The notes beneath the pieces are model-generated. The model saw only the letters and a list, made by a program, of their open reading frames with translations, searched no databases and had not been told where the DNA came from. A program made the position numbers and the translations under genes. DNA of 55,033 nucleotides from assembly GCA_016218545.1 (NCBI GenBank), contig JACRDQ010000028.1, positions 1 to 55,033 of the forward strand, given 5' to 3'. Positions within the stretch are counted from its first letter, which is position 1; each line of letters opens with the position of its first letter. Of the stretch, positions 9,814 through 17,571 are shown piece by piece. This stretch comes from Elusimicrobiota bacterium (lineage in GTDB: Bacteria > Elusimicrobiota > Elusimicrobia > UBA1565 > UBA9628).

Positions 9814-11502
9814 CTAGCGCTCCTCGTGGGTCACGCGGATGACCTCGGCCAAGGACGTCATCCCCCGCCGGGCCTTCTCCAGCCCGTCCTCCTGCAAGGT
9901 GCGCATCCCCTTGGCCCTCAGCGCCCGGGCGATCTCGTCGGTCCCGGCCTCAGAGAGCACCAGGCGCCGGATCTCCTCGGTCGTCTCCAGCCACTCATAG
10001 AGGGCCACGCGGCCGACGTAGCCCATGTCGAAGCAGGCGGGGCAGCCCGCCGCGGCGTGGAAGCCTCCCTGGCCGTCGAGAGACCCCCCCAGCAGGGAGA
10101 GCTCCTCCGCGAGGGGCCGGGCGGGCTTCTTGCACTTCGGGCAGAGGACGCGCACCAGACGCTGGGCCAGGACCCCGGAGAGCGCGGCCGCCAGGAGGAA
10201 GGGCGGGATCCTCATGTTGAGGAGCCTGGCCACGGTGCCGGCCGCGTCCTTGGTGTGGAGGGTGGAGAGGACGAGGTGGCCCGTGATCGCGGCCTGGACC
10301 GCGATCTCCGCGGTCTCCGCGTCCCGGATCTCCCCGACCAGGATGACGTTGGGGTCCTGCCTGAGGATGGCCCTCAGGCCCGCGGCGAAGGTCAGGCCGA
10401 TCTTGGGGCTGGCCTCGGTCTGGGTGATCCCGGCGAGCCGGTACTCGATGGGGTCCTCCAGGGTGACGATGTTCTTCTCCTGGGTGTTGATCTGGTTGAG
10501 GGCGGCGTAGAGGGTCGTGGTCTTGCCGCTGCCGGTGGGGCCCGTGACCAGGATGAGCCCGGTGGGCCGGGCCAGGAGCCCCTGGAGCCCGGTGCAGATC
10601 CGCGCGGGCATCCCGAGCTCGGAGAGGCGCCGGATCCCCTTGGTGTGGTCCAGGATCCTGATGACCACGGTCTCGCCGAAAAGGCTGGGCAGGGTCGAGA
10701 CCCTCATGTCCACCCCGCGGCCCGCGTGCTCGTAGCGGATGTGCCCGTCCTGCGGCAGCCGGCTCTCCGTGATGTCGAGCCTCGAGAGGATCTTGACCCT
10801 GGCCACGAGCGCGGAATGGAAGTCCCTGGGGAAGACCTTGCGGTCCTGGAGCAGGCCGTCGACCCTGCAGCGCACGCGCACGAAGCGCTCTCCGGGTTCG
10901 AGGTGGATGTCGCTGGCCCCGGTCTCGACGGCCTCGGCGAAGAGTCCCTCCAGCACGTCGATGACCGAGACCTCAAGCGAGTCCTCCGACCCAGCCGGCG
11001 CCGCCGTGACCGCGGCCGCGGGCCGCGGGCCTCCCGCGGCCTTGGCCCCCGCCTCGCCGTAGACCCGGTCGAGGGAGGAGCGGAGGTTCGGCTCCGACGT
11101 GAGCACGGGCAGGACCCGCTGACCGGCTACGGAGGAGGCGGTGTCCATGGCGACCACGTCGCCCGCGTCGAGCATGCCGAGCAGCAGACCCTCCGGCATC
11201 CGGCGGATGGGCACGACCAGGTGCTTGCGCGCGATCCTCTCCGGCAGGAGGCCGGCGGCCTCCGGGTCCAGCAATCCCTCGAACGAGCCCAGGAAGCACA
11301 CGCTGCGGCAGGCGCTCAGGGCCTTGAGGAGCTTGTCCGCGGCCACGACGCCCGAGCCGAGCAGCACCTCCGCGAGGTTCCCGAGCCCGGCGTCGCAGCG
11401 AGCCAGGGCGCTCGCCAGGGCCTCGTCGTTCACGAGCCCGTGCCTGCCGAGGTAGGCGACCAGCTCGGCGTTGCGCCCCAGCGGCAGGGCCTCAGTCGGC
11501 AT
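9814..11502 (-). CDS. Type IV pilus / type II secretion assembly ATPase (PilB/GspE family)
   Basis: 562 residues. An N-terminal MshEN-like region spans about 1-150, then a low-complexity linker, then the secretion ATPase core: Walker A GPTGSGKT at 321-328, Asp box around 349-353, Walker B ILVGEIRD around 387-394 and the His box near STLHT. A zinc-binding insertion has CPKC (454-457) and CPAC (487-490). It powers assembly of pilin subunits from the cytoplasmic face. The ATG at 11502 lies 11 bases within the end of the PAS gene, so the ATPase is translationally coupled to a probable sensor. The Cys4 site and MshEN region favour PilB/GspE over the retraction ATPase PilT. Confidence 0.93.
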   Translation of the reverse strand: MPTEALPLGRNAELVAYLGRHGLVNDEALASALARCDAGLGNLAEVLLGSGVVAADKLLKALSACRSVCFLGSFEGLLDPEAAGLLPERIARKHLVVPIRRMPEGLLLGMLDAGDVVAMDTASSVAGQRVLPVLTSEPNLRSSLDRVYGEAGAKAAGGPRPAAAVTAAPAGSEDSLEVSVIDVLEGLFAEAVETGASDIHLEPGERFVRVRCRVDGLLQDRKVFPRDFHSALVARVKILSRLDITESRLPQDGHIRYEHAGRGVDMRVSTLPSLFGETVVIRILDHTKGIRRLSELGMPARICTGLQGLLARPTGLILVTGPTGSGKTTTLYAALNQINTQEKNIVTLEDPIEYRLAGITQTEASPKIGLTFAAGLRAILRQDPNVILVGEIRDAETAEIAVQAAITGHLVLSTLHTKDAAGTVARLLNMRIPPFLLAAALSGVLAQRLVRVLCPKCKKPARPLAEELSLLGGSLDGQGGFHAAAGCPACFDMGYVGRVALYEWLETTEEIRRLVLSEAGTDEIARALRAKGMRTLQEDGLEKARRGMTSLAEVIRVTHEER

Positions 11503-11998
11503 GGCGCACCCTCGGCCCGCGCGCGGCGGGCTCGGCCAGGACGAGCACCGCGAAATCCTCGCCGCCGACGGCCAGGGGGGAGGCCCACACGCCGGCGCGC
11601 AGGCCGCGCCGGCCCGAGGACCGCTCCAGGACGCAGGTCTCGCAAGCCGGGCTTCCGTTCAAGGCGGCGAGGGCGGCCCTCAGCAGGCCGCAACGGGCGC
11701 AGGAGCGCGTGGTGCCGCACCCTCCGGCCGTCTCCCGGGAGCGCGCGCAACCGAGCGCCTCTCCGGGCCTTCGGCCGAGGACCGCGGCGGCCTCCTCCGG
11801 GGGCAGGGCGTCACGGAACGCCTTGTTGCACATCACGATCTGCCGGGAAGGGTTGAGGACGACGACCATGAGGGGCATGGCGTCGAGCAAGGCCGGCAGG
11901 AAAGCCGCCTCGGACAACGCCGCCTTCTGCCGCTCGACGACGGAGGAGTCCACCCGCTCCGCCGGCGCGAAATCGCTCTTGGGCAAGCTCGTTCTCAT
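11492..11998 (-). CDS. Stand-alone PAS-like protein with a Cys4 motif, first gene of the pilus operon
   Basis: 168 residues. Residues about 35-160 look like a PAS fold (FLPALLDAMPLMVVVLNPSR). Four cysteines, Cys84, Cys94, Cys100 and Cys103, lie in a stretch containing GGCGTT and CARCG. The same spacing occurs in the PAS of the histidine kinase at 21091-22233 in this window, so this is a paralogue without the kinase part. A metal or redox-reactive Cys4 site is an inference. It has no membrane segment or output domain and overlaps the ATPase gene by 11 bases, so it may signal directly to the pilus motor. Confidence 0.75.
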   Translation of the reverse strand: MRTSLPKSDFAPAERVDSSVVERQKAALSEAAFLPALLDAMPLMVVVLNPSRQIVMCNKAFRDALPPEEAAAVLGRRPGEALGCARSRETAGGCGTTRSCARCGLLRAALAALNGSPACETCVLERSSGRRGLRAGVWASPLAVGGEDFAVLVLAEPAARGPRVRHAD

Positions 11999-12129
11999 TC
12001 ATCCCGAGTATGCCCTTCCAGCATCAAAGCACGGTCAAAGTCGGAGGGCTCCCAGGCCCCGGGCCGGATGAATCCTCCTGCTCCGCCCCGGCATCTAAAA
12101 GATGAGGACGCAAACGCAGGGAGTCCCCC

Positions 12130-12504
12130 ATGAAGATCGCGTGGGCAGTCGGGTTGGGGCTCGCGGCCGGGGCCTGGGCCTCCGCGTCCGGCCGGCAGGC
12201 CGGAGGCGCCATGCCCCAGGCCGACCCCGCCCTCCGCTACCAGGCCTTCTGCGAGCGGCAATCCGGGACCTTCGTGACCGGGTCGGTCTTGAACACGAGC
12301 GGAGAGGACTACGTCGTGGACGGCTTCGTGTCGTTCGGATTCGAGACGGAACGCTACATGACCTTCCCGGGCCTTACGGTCTTCGCCACGGCCTTCATCC
12401 CCGCGGGCAAGAAGATCCAGGTCGCGCAGGCCTCCCTGCCCTTCTCGCTCGAGCCCCGGGACCGCTGCGTCTTCGACGTGAGCGGCGCCATCGGCAAGCT
12501 CTGA
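12130..12504 (+). CDS. Small secreted protein, unknown
   Basis: 124 residues. A GGGAG ribosome site stands upstream of the ATG. The signal peptide is MKIAWAVGLGLAAGAWASAS. The mature part holds two cysteines (in AFCERQ and RCVFD) and beta-rich stretches such as GTFVTGSVLNTSGEDY and VFATAFIPAGKKIQV, resembling small FxLYD-like beta domains. I do not recognise a family. It is divergent from the pilus operon and is followed by a promoter of its own downstream neighbour. Confidence 0.7.
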   Translation: MKIAWAVGLGLAAGAWASASGRQAGGAMPQADPALRYQAFCERQSGTFVTGSVLNTSGEDYVVDGFVSFGFETERYMTFPGLTVFATAFIPAGKKIQVAQASLPFSLEPRDRCVFDVSGAIGKL

Positions 12505-12511
12505 GCCGCGC

Positions 12512-12540
12512 CTGACAACGGCGCCTTATCATGGTAGAAT
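12512..12540 (+). promoter_or_regulatory. Sigma-70-type promoter for the glycosyltransferase gene, nearly leaderless
   Basis: CTGACA (12512-12517), a 17-base spacer and TAGAAT (12535-12540) form a good -35/-10 pair. The ATG of the next gene is at 12550, so the transcript would have a leader of only about 0-3 bases and no ribosome site. Confidence 0.6.
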
Positions 12541-12549
12541 CAGCCCCGC

Positions 12550-14184
12550 ATGACCCATTCCTTGGCGACCGTCTGCCGGGGAAAGGCCCCCCTCCTCCTG
12601 TGCTGCCTCCTGCTGGCGCAGGTCCTCATCTCCCTGCCGCGCCTCGACAGGCCTTTCCTCGAGGGCAGGGAGCACTGGGTCATCGACGACGCCGCCAACC
12701 TGCTGCGGGCCATCCACAGCCAGGACCGGACCTTGCCGACCCGCTTGGGGATCTTCGGGCTGAAGGAATACGTCTACGACGCTGAAGGCGCGGTCGTCGG
12801 GTTCAAGCATTACCACCACCATCCCGTGCTCACCGCGCTCCTGTTCAAGACCTTCACCCTGGCGGCCGGCTTCCACCACTGGGTGCCCCGGACCTTCGCG
12901 CTCATCCTGTCCCTGCTGACGACGGCCGCGGTCTTCCTCCTGCTCCGCTCCGTGACCGAGGACGACGGCCTCGCGTTCGCCTTCGCGCTGCTCCACGTCC
13001 TCTTGCCCCTCCACTTCAACTATCAGGACGCCTGGAAGCACGAGGTCACGGCAGGGCTCTTCGTGTGGCTGTGCTTCCTCTTCCTCCACCACGCAGACGA
13101 AGGCCGGGGTTACCGCCGGGCCTTCCTCGTCTCCTTCTTCCTGCTCTTCCAATCCGGCTGGGTCGCCTACCCGGTCGCAGGCGGCATGCTCCTCTACGTC
13201 TTCCTCCTGAGGCGCAGCAGGGGTCTCGGCTCCTTCCCAGGCCAGGCCTTGGCCGCGGCCATCGCCGGGATCGCGGTCAACTTCACGATCCTGGCCGTCT
13301 TGGGCGCCAGGCCGCAGAACCTCGGGAGCCACGCCCTGGTCCGGATGAGCGGCCAGATGCAGGGCCTCTCCCTCCGGGACTGGGCCGCCACCCAGGCGGG
13401 GTTCCTGTCCGCGAACTTCACCCACCTCAACGTCATCCTCGCCATCCTTCTGCTGGCGGCCTGCGGCCTCCGCTTCGGGGCCAGGAGTCATCCCCTGACC
13501 GTATTCGGCGGCATGACCATGGCGGGGGTCGCGGCCTACCTCGCCGTGTTCCGCAACCAGTGCCATTCGCACCACTACATCCAGTGGCTGACCGGGGCCG
13601 CCATCGTGCTCACGCTCGCAGGCGCCTACGGGACCCTCAAGGAGGCCGGGACGATCCGGCCCGGGCGCCTGCGCGCCGGGGCCTTCGCCCTGCTCCTCGT
13701 CCTGCTGTCATGGTCCCTGCGCGCCAGCTATCGGATGGAGACCGACATCCAGGAGAGCGACTTCGCGTCCGCGGAGGACATCGACGCCATCGTCCGCCAG
13801 CAGCGGAGACTCGTCGTGTCCTGGGACGGGAAGAGCGGCCCCAAGGGGTGGTGGATCAGCTCGCCCATCCAGCTCTACACCGACCCCTTCTACAAGGCCT
13901 GGCGCCTCGGACGGCGCCCGGAGCCGGCATCAGGCGGCATCGCCCACATGGACCCCGCGGCCCGGCCCGTGGCCATCAGGCGCGGCTCCGACGTCGTGGT
14001 GGCCATGAACAGCCCCGACTCCGTCAACGGCATGCGCGCCCTGCTCGCGCGCAGTTTCGGCGTCCGCTGCCTGCGGCTCGATTCCGTCACGCCCATGCTC
14101 GCCTTCCTCGTCCCTGCCGCGGATTCCGACTGCGCAGGCTCTCGGGCGGGAAGGATGCTCCCGGCCCGCTCAAGGGCGCCCTGA
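12550..14184 (+). CDS. Polytopic membrane protein, GT-C glycosyltransferase-like (PMT/GT39-GT83 type)
   Basis: 544 residues. A first membrane helix (about 12-30) is followed by a periplasmic loop with the acidic pair in WVIDDAANLLRAIH, then about ten hydrophobic segments up to 400 and a soluble C-terminal domain. This layout, with an acidic residue pair in the first loop, is that of lipid-linked-sugar GT-C transferases acting on the outer face of the inner membrane; donor and acceptor are unknown. The start fits a near-leaderless promoter at 12512-12540. The 3' end overlaps the convergent gene by 15 bases. Confidence 0.7.
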   Translation: MTHSLATVCRGKAPLLLCCLLLAQVLISLPRLDRPFLEGREHWVIDDAANLLRAIHSQDRTLPTRLGIFGLKEYVYDAEGAVVGFKHYHHHPVLTALLFKTFTLAAGFHHWVPRTFALILSLLTTAAVFLLLRSVTEDDGLAFAFALLHVLLPLHFNYQDAWKHEVTAGLFVWLCFLFLHHADEGRGYRRAFLVSFFLLFQSGWVAYPVAGGMLLYVFLLRRSRGLGSFPGQALAAAIAGIAVNFTILAVLGARPQNLGSHALVRMSGQMQGLSLRDWAATQAGFLSANFTHLNVILAILLLAACGLRFGARSHPLTVFGGMTMAGVAAYLAVFRNQCHSHHYIQWLTGAAIVLTLAGAYGTLKEAGTIRPGRLRAGAFALLLVLLSWSLRASYRMETDIQESDFASAEDIDAIVRQQRRLVVSWDGKSGPKGWWISSPIQLYTDPFYKAWRLGRRPEPASGGIAHMDPAARPVAIRRGSDVVVAMNSPDSVNGMRALLARSFGVRCLRLDSVTPMLAFLVPAADSDCAGSRAGRMLPARSRAP

Positions 14185-15282
14185 TCGCCGGCCCGCGGCC
14201 GGCGCGGGAGCCCCGGGGCTGTCCGCGCCTTCGATCGGCCGGACCCTGACGATCCTCCAGGACGAGCCGCTGAAATCCGCCGTGAACTCCACGGCGAGCC
14301 CCCGGGAGCCGCCCTCCTCGACCATCCTGGCCGGCGCCGCGAACTGCCTCGCCCCGACCTCCTTGAGGCCGTCGAGCTCGATGCGCTCGAGCACGAAGCG
14401 GCGGACCGGCCCCGCGCCTGCGACGCGGTGAGGGAACATCCCATCGGGGAAGGTCCGGAGGTAGTTCTCCACGAGGGTGCCGAAATTCGACTTGACCGTG
14501 TCGAGCCTCTCGTCCGGCCGGGACGCCGCGAAAGGCCCTTCGGGGACGGAGCCCGCCGAGAAGGTGACGCTCCGGCCGCTCGGCGCGACGGCCTTGAGCC
14601 TGAGCTCGATCCCGCCGAACGTGATGCTCCGGCCCGGGAGGATCTTCTCATTCTCCTGAGCCGCGCCGTCGCGGTCAAGGTCGATCACCAGGGGATCGTC
14701 GGAGTAGTCCCCGTCCGCGTCGGCGTCGAAGAGGACCAGGGAGAACGGCTCGCGCATGGTCGGCAGGTCCAGCTCTCCGACGCGGTGGCAGGCGGGATGG
14801 AAGCGCGAGCTCCCGTTGCCTCCGGGCGGCTGGAACATCCACAGCCGATACTCCTCCACGACCTTCTCCTTCGGATACGGGACGCGGAGCGTGAAGGAGT
14901 TGGGCAGGAACTCCCGGTCCTCCCCGAGGAACGGGCCCTCGTCATCGGTCATGTCGCCGTTGCCGTTGGCGTCCAGGTAGAGCTTCGGCGGCTCGCTCCT
15001 CTCGGTGATGACCAGGAAGGTCGAGCCGGCGATCGAGAACTGGTCGTAATAGCGGTGACCCTCGCCGGGGGGCATCTTGGTGAAGGGGAGGTAGGGGGAC
15101 GGCCGGCCCATGAGATGCAGACCGAAGGCCTCCACGCTCGCCAGGCCGAGCGGAGGGCCCTCCGCCGCGTAGCTCATCGGGATGACCCGGTCCGTCCGGG
15201 GAGCGCCGGCCGCGCCAGCAGCCATGGGGCACAGTCCCAAGACCAGCGCCGCTCCCGGCATGAGCCTCATCCTGACCGTCAT
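14170..15282 (-). CDS. Secreted protein with EF-hand-like calcium loops
   Basis: 370 residues if the ATG at 15282 is used; ATGs at 15270 and 15261 are alternatives, all giving a signal peptide ending near MAAGAAG. Two Asp-rich loops of the DxDxDG calcium-binding kind are visible: LDANGNGDMTDDEG (about 105-118) and FDADADGDYSDD followed by IDLDRDG (about 186-209). The rest is beta-rich and not assigned. Such loops are often found in extracellular proteins whose size is given in annotation as thrombospondin type 3-like or EF-hand domain proteins. It stands alone on its strand between two plus-strand genes. Confidence 0.72.
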   Translation of the reverse strand: MTVRMRLMPGAALVLGLCPMAAGAAGAPRTDRVIPMSYAAEGPPLGLASVEAFGLHLMGRPSPYLPFTKMPPGEGHRYYDQFSIAGSTFLVITERSEPPKLYLDANGNGDMTDDEGPFLGEDREFLPNSFTLRVPYPKEKVVEEYRLWMFQPPGGNGSSRFHPACHRVGELDLPTMREPFSLVLFDADADGDYSDDPLVIDLDRDGAAQENEKILPGRSITFGGIELRLKAVAPSGRSVTFSAGSVPEGPFAASRPDERLDTVKSNFGTLVENYLRTFPDGMFPHRVAGAGPVRRFVLERIELDGLKEVGARQFAAPARMVEEGGSRGLAVEFTADFSGSSWRIVRVRPIEGADSPGAPAPAAGRRSGRP

Positions 15283-15312
15283 GACGATATGATAGCATGA
15301 GGGGAAACACCC

Positions 15313-16677
15313 ATGGTCCTCGTCCTCTCAACCCTGGCGTGGCTGAGCCTGGCGTTCCTGGCCGGGACCGTCCCTTTCCTCGGCCACGGGCTCCATGACG
15401 CCTCCCCCGCCGCCTTCGCCGCGGTCGCCGCCATCCCCGCGATCTCGGTCCTCGAATCCGCGGCCCTATTCTGGCTCCATGCCCGCCTCAAGGCCGGCGG
15501 CCTCTTCGCTCGATCCTCGTTCCTGCTCCTGCTAGGCCTCTCGGTCCTCCTGGTCAACGCCATGCTGGGGGACCACCACGACCCCCTCCAACTCGCGTTC
15601 CCGGAATCCGGAGATGCCGTGCCCATGCTGCTGTCCGCGTTCGCGGCCTCCCTCGGCCTCTACGCCGCCCTCCGCTTGGCCGGACCCTGGAGGATAGGGC
15701 CGCGGGAGCTCGCTGGAGAGCTCCTGCGCCTTGGTCCGCCCGAGGGCGGGACCCCGCCCCGGGTCCAGGCCCTGGCCCTGCTTTCGGCCGGCGCCGCGCT
15801 CTCGGCCCTGCTGGCCTTCGGCCCGGAGCGCGGGCCGTTCCTCAACAGCTACGGGCTGGTCTGTTTCCCCCCGGGCAAGACCGTAGTCGACGACTCCTCA
15901 GCCAACGCGTCGGCGGACGGCTATCCCCCCGCCGTCAACCGGTACAACTCGCTGGGCTACCGCGACCTGGAGCCCTCCGGGACGCGGCAGGCGAAGAGGC
16001 GGATCCTGGTGGTCGGCGACTCTTTCGTCTGGGGCCTGGGCATCCCGGACAACGAGCGCACCCTGCCCGCCCTGCTGCGAGAGAAGCTCGAAGCCGCGGC
16101 TCCGGGCCGCTTCGATGTGGTCGCCGCGGGCTTCCCGGCCAACGGCCTCTACGGCTACGCCCGGGCCGTGACCGCCTTGGCCCCGGCCTTGGACGCCGAG
16201 GCCGCGGTCGTGGTCTACCTAGGGGGCAATGACCACGACCCGCTCGACAGCCAGGCCATCATGGACCGCTCTCCCCGGAACCCCCTGCTCCGGTCCATGG
16301 TCAACGGCCTGCGCGTCAGGCAGTTCGTGCACGCCGCGGCCCGGCGGGTCCTCGGCCGGCCCGGAGGCTGGGACGCGGAACGCACCCTGGCCCAGGCCCA
16401 GCGCGCGGCCGACGAGCTGGCCGCGTTCGCCGGAGCCCGGAAGATGAGGCTCGTGTTCCTGCAGGGCTACTTCGAGGCTTCCACGGGACTGCGCCTCCCC
16501 GAGGGAGCGGAGGCCCTGGACCTGCCCCGCGGCCTGGCCTTCCCGGGACAGGGCAGCCCGTACTGGTACGGGAAGGATGCTCACCCCAAGCCTCTGCTCA
16601 ACGAGGCGGCGGCGGAACTCCTGGCCGCCCGGCTGGCTACAGGTAGTGGTAGTGGCCCGAGCTATCGCGCCAGATGA
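15313..16677 (+). CDS. Membrane-anchored SGNH/GDSL hydrolase
   Basis: 454 residues. Hydrophobic segments at about 1-22, 32-55, 65-85, 100-122 and 150-170 precede a periplasmic SGNH domain (about 228-445). Block I is VVGDSFVWG (Ser237), block III is YLGGND (Asn306) and block V is KDAHP (Asp422, His424). Relatives act as O-acyl or O-acetyl esterases or transferases on polysaccharides. Together with the membrane glycosyltransferase two genes away this suggests glycan decoration, which is an inference. The last 41 bases overlap the 3' end of the convergent gene, so the tail GSGSGPSYRAR may be non-essential. Confidence 0.8.
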   Translation: MVLVLSTLAWLSLAFLAGTVPFLGHGLHDASPAAFAAVAAIPAISVLESAALFWLHARLKAGGLFARSSFLLLLGLSVLLVNAMLGDHHDPLQLAFPESGDAVPMLLSAFAASLGLYAALRLAGPWRIGPRELAGELLRLGPPEGGTPPRVQALALLSAGAALSALLAFGPERGPFLNSYGLVCFPPGKTVVDDSSANASADGYPPAVNRYNSLGYRDLEPSGTRQAKRRILVVGDSFVWGLGIPDNERTLPALLREKLEAAAPGRFDVVAAGFPANGLYGYARAVTALAPALDAEAAVVVYLGGNDHDPLDSQAIMDRSPRNPLLRSMVNGLRVRQFVHAAARRVLGRPGGWDAERTLAQAQRAADELAAFAGARKMRLVFLQGYFEASTGLRLPEGAEALDLPRGLAFPGQGSPYWYGKDAHPKPLLNEAAAELLAARLATGSGSGPSYRAR

Positions 16678-17494
16678 GGACCCCGTCTTCGCGCAGCTCC
16701 CAGGCCGAGGGGTTCCTGGCCACGGCCTTGGAGCCCTTGTAGAGGCTGCCGTAGCCGTCCTTCCAGGCCACGTCCCCGGTCCGGTCTGCGATGCGGTACT
16801 CGCTGGCCCGGCCGAGGAGCACGTGGTTCCTGTAAAGATCGCCGTAGGAGTCCGTCCACGCCACGTCCCCGGTGCGCTCCGCGGCCTTGTAGGCGCTGAC
16901 CCGGCCGAGCTTGCTCTCATTGCGGTGGAGGTCGCCCCAGGAGTCGCGCCACACCACGTCCCCGGTGTAGCGCAGGAAGGTGAAGGAAGAGACGCGGTCG
17001 TAGGCCTTGGAAGCGCCCCCGGCGTGCTTGTGGAGGACGCCGCTCGAGTCCGTCCAGACCAAGGCGTCCCCGTGCCAGGCCAGGTCGTAGGCGTTGACGC
17101 GTGAGGCGAGCTCCTCGGCGTCGAGGTGGAGGCCGCCGCTCGAGTCCGCCCAGGCCACCGCGCCGTCGCAGTTGGCCCTGAAGTTGTTCGCCCGGCTGCC
17201 GAGAAGCTCGCCGTTCTTGAAGATCTCGCCGCTGCGGATATACACGACAGGCAGGCTCTCGCAGGCCTCAGGGAGCGCGTCACGGTCCGCGGCCGCGGCC
17301 AGGCGCTCGGGGACGGCGCGCCTGCGCCGCTCGTCCATGGCGCTCCGGGTCTCGCCGGACAGCGCCTTGAGCGCGTCGAAGGCTCCCCGAAGGTCCACGG
17401 GGCCCGTCTTGAGCGTCTCGGGAGCCCCTGCCCACGACGGGGACTGAGCGAGCATGAGAAGGGTCGCGGCCAGGCTGAGGGAAGAGCTGCGCAT
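16637..17494 (-). CDS. Secreted protein made of about six short tandem repeats
   Basis: 285 residues with the ATG at 17494, chosen because it has GAGAGGTGG upstream, starts a signal peptide (MRSSSLSLAATLLMLAQS) and lies downstream of a -10 box that would exclude the more distal ATG at 17530. From about residue 95 to the end the protein is built of units of some 31-36 residues with the core GDVxWxDSxGxLxxN, for example TGDVAWTDSYGDLYRN and TGDVAWKDGYGSLYKG. The pattern suggests a beta-propeller or solenoid. I know no named family. It overlaps the SGNH gene tail to tail by 41 bases. Confidence 0.8.
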   Translation of the reverse strand: MRSSSLSLAATLLMLAQSPSWAGAPETLKTGPVDLRGAFDALKALSGETRSAMDERRRRAVPERLAAAADRDALPEACESLPVVYIRSGEIFKNGELLGSRANNFRANCDGAVAWADSSGGLHLDAEELASRVNAYDLAWHGDALVWTDSSGVLHKHAGGASKAYDRVSSFTFLRYTGDVVWRDSWGDLHRNESKLGRVSAYKAAERTGDVAWTDSYGDLYRNHVLLGRASEYRIADRTGDVAWKDGYGSLYKGSKAVARNPSAWELREDGVLIWRDSSGHYHYL

Positions 17495-17530
17495 CTTGTC
17501 CACCTCTCGATCGGGATTCGGTCTCGGCAT

Positions 17531-17536
17531 ATTATA
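17531..17536 (-). promoter_or_regulatory. -10 box for the short-repeat protein gene
   Basis: TATAAT on the minus strand 37 bases before the chosen ATG at 17494. No good -35 is seen. Its position directly before an in-frame ATG at 17530 argues for the downstream start. Confidence 0.45.
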
Positions 17537-17571
17537 CTCCTAAGCGGCCCCGGAATGACGGTGCCGGACGC

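Noticed and set aside
8998..11856. 952-codon open frame on the plus strand
   Set aside because: It lies opposite the platform and ATPase genes, whose motifs are unmistakable; the frame is a high-GC shadow rich in Gly/Arg/His/Gln.
14170..15282. Dockerin domain
   Set aside because: The DxDxDG loops are present but the paired 22-residue dockerin repeats are not, so only EF-hand-like loops are claimed.
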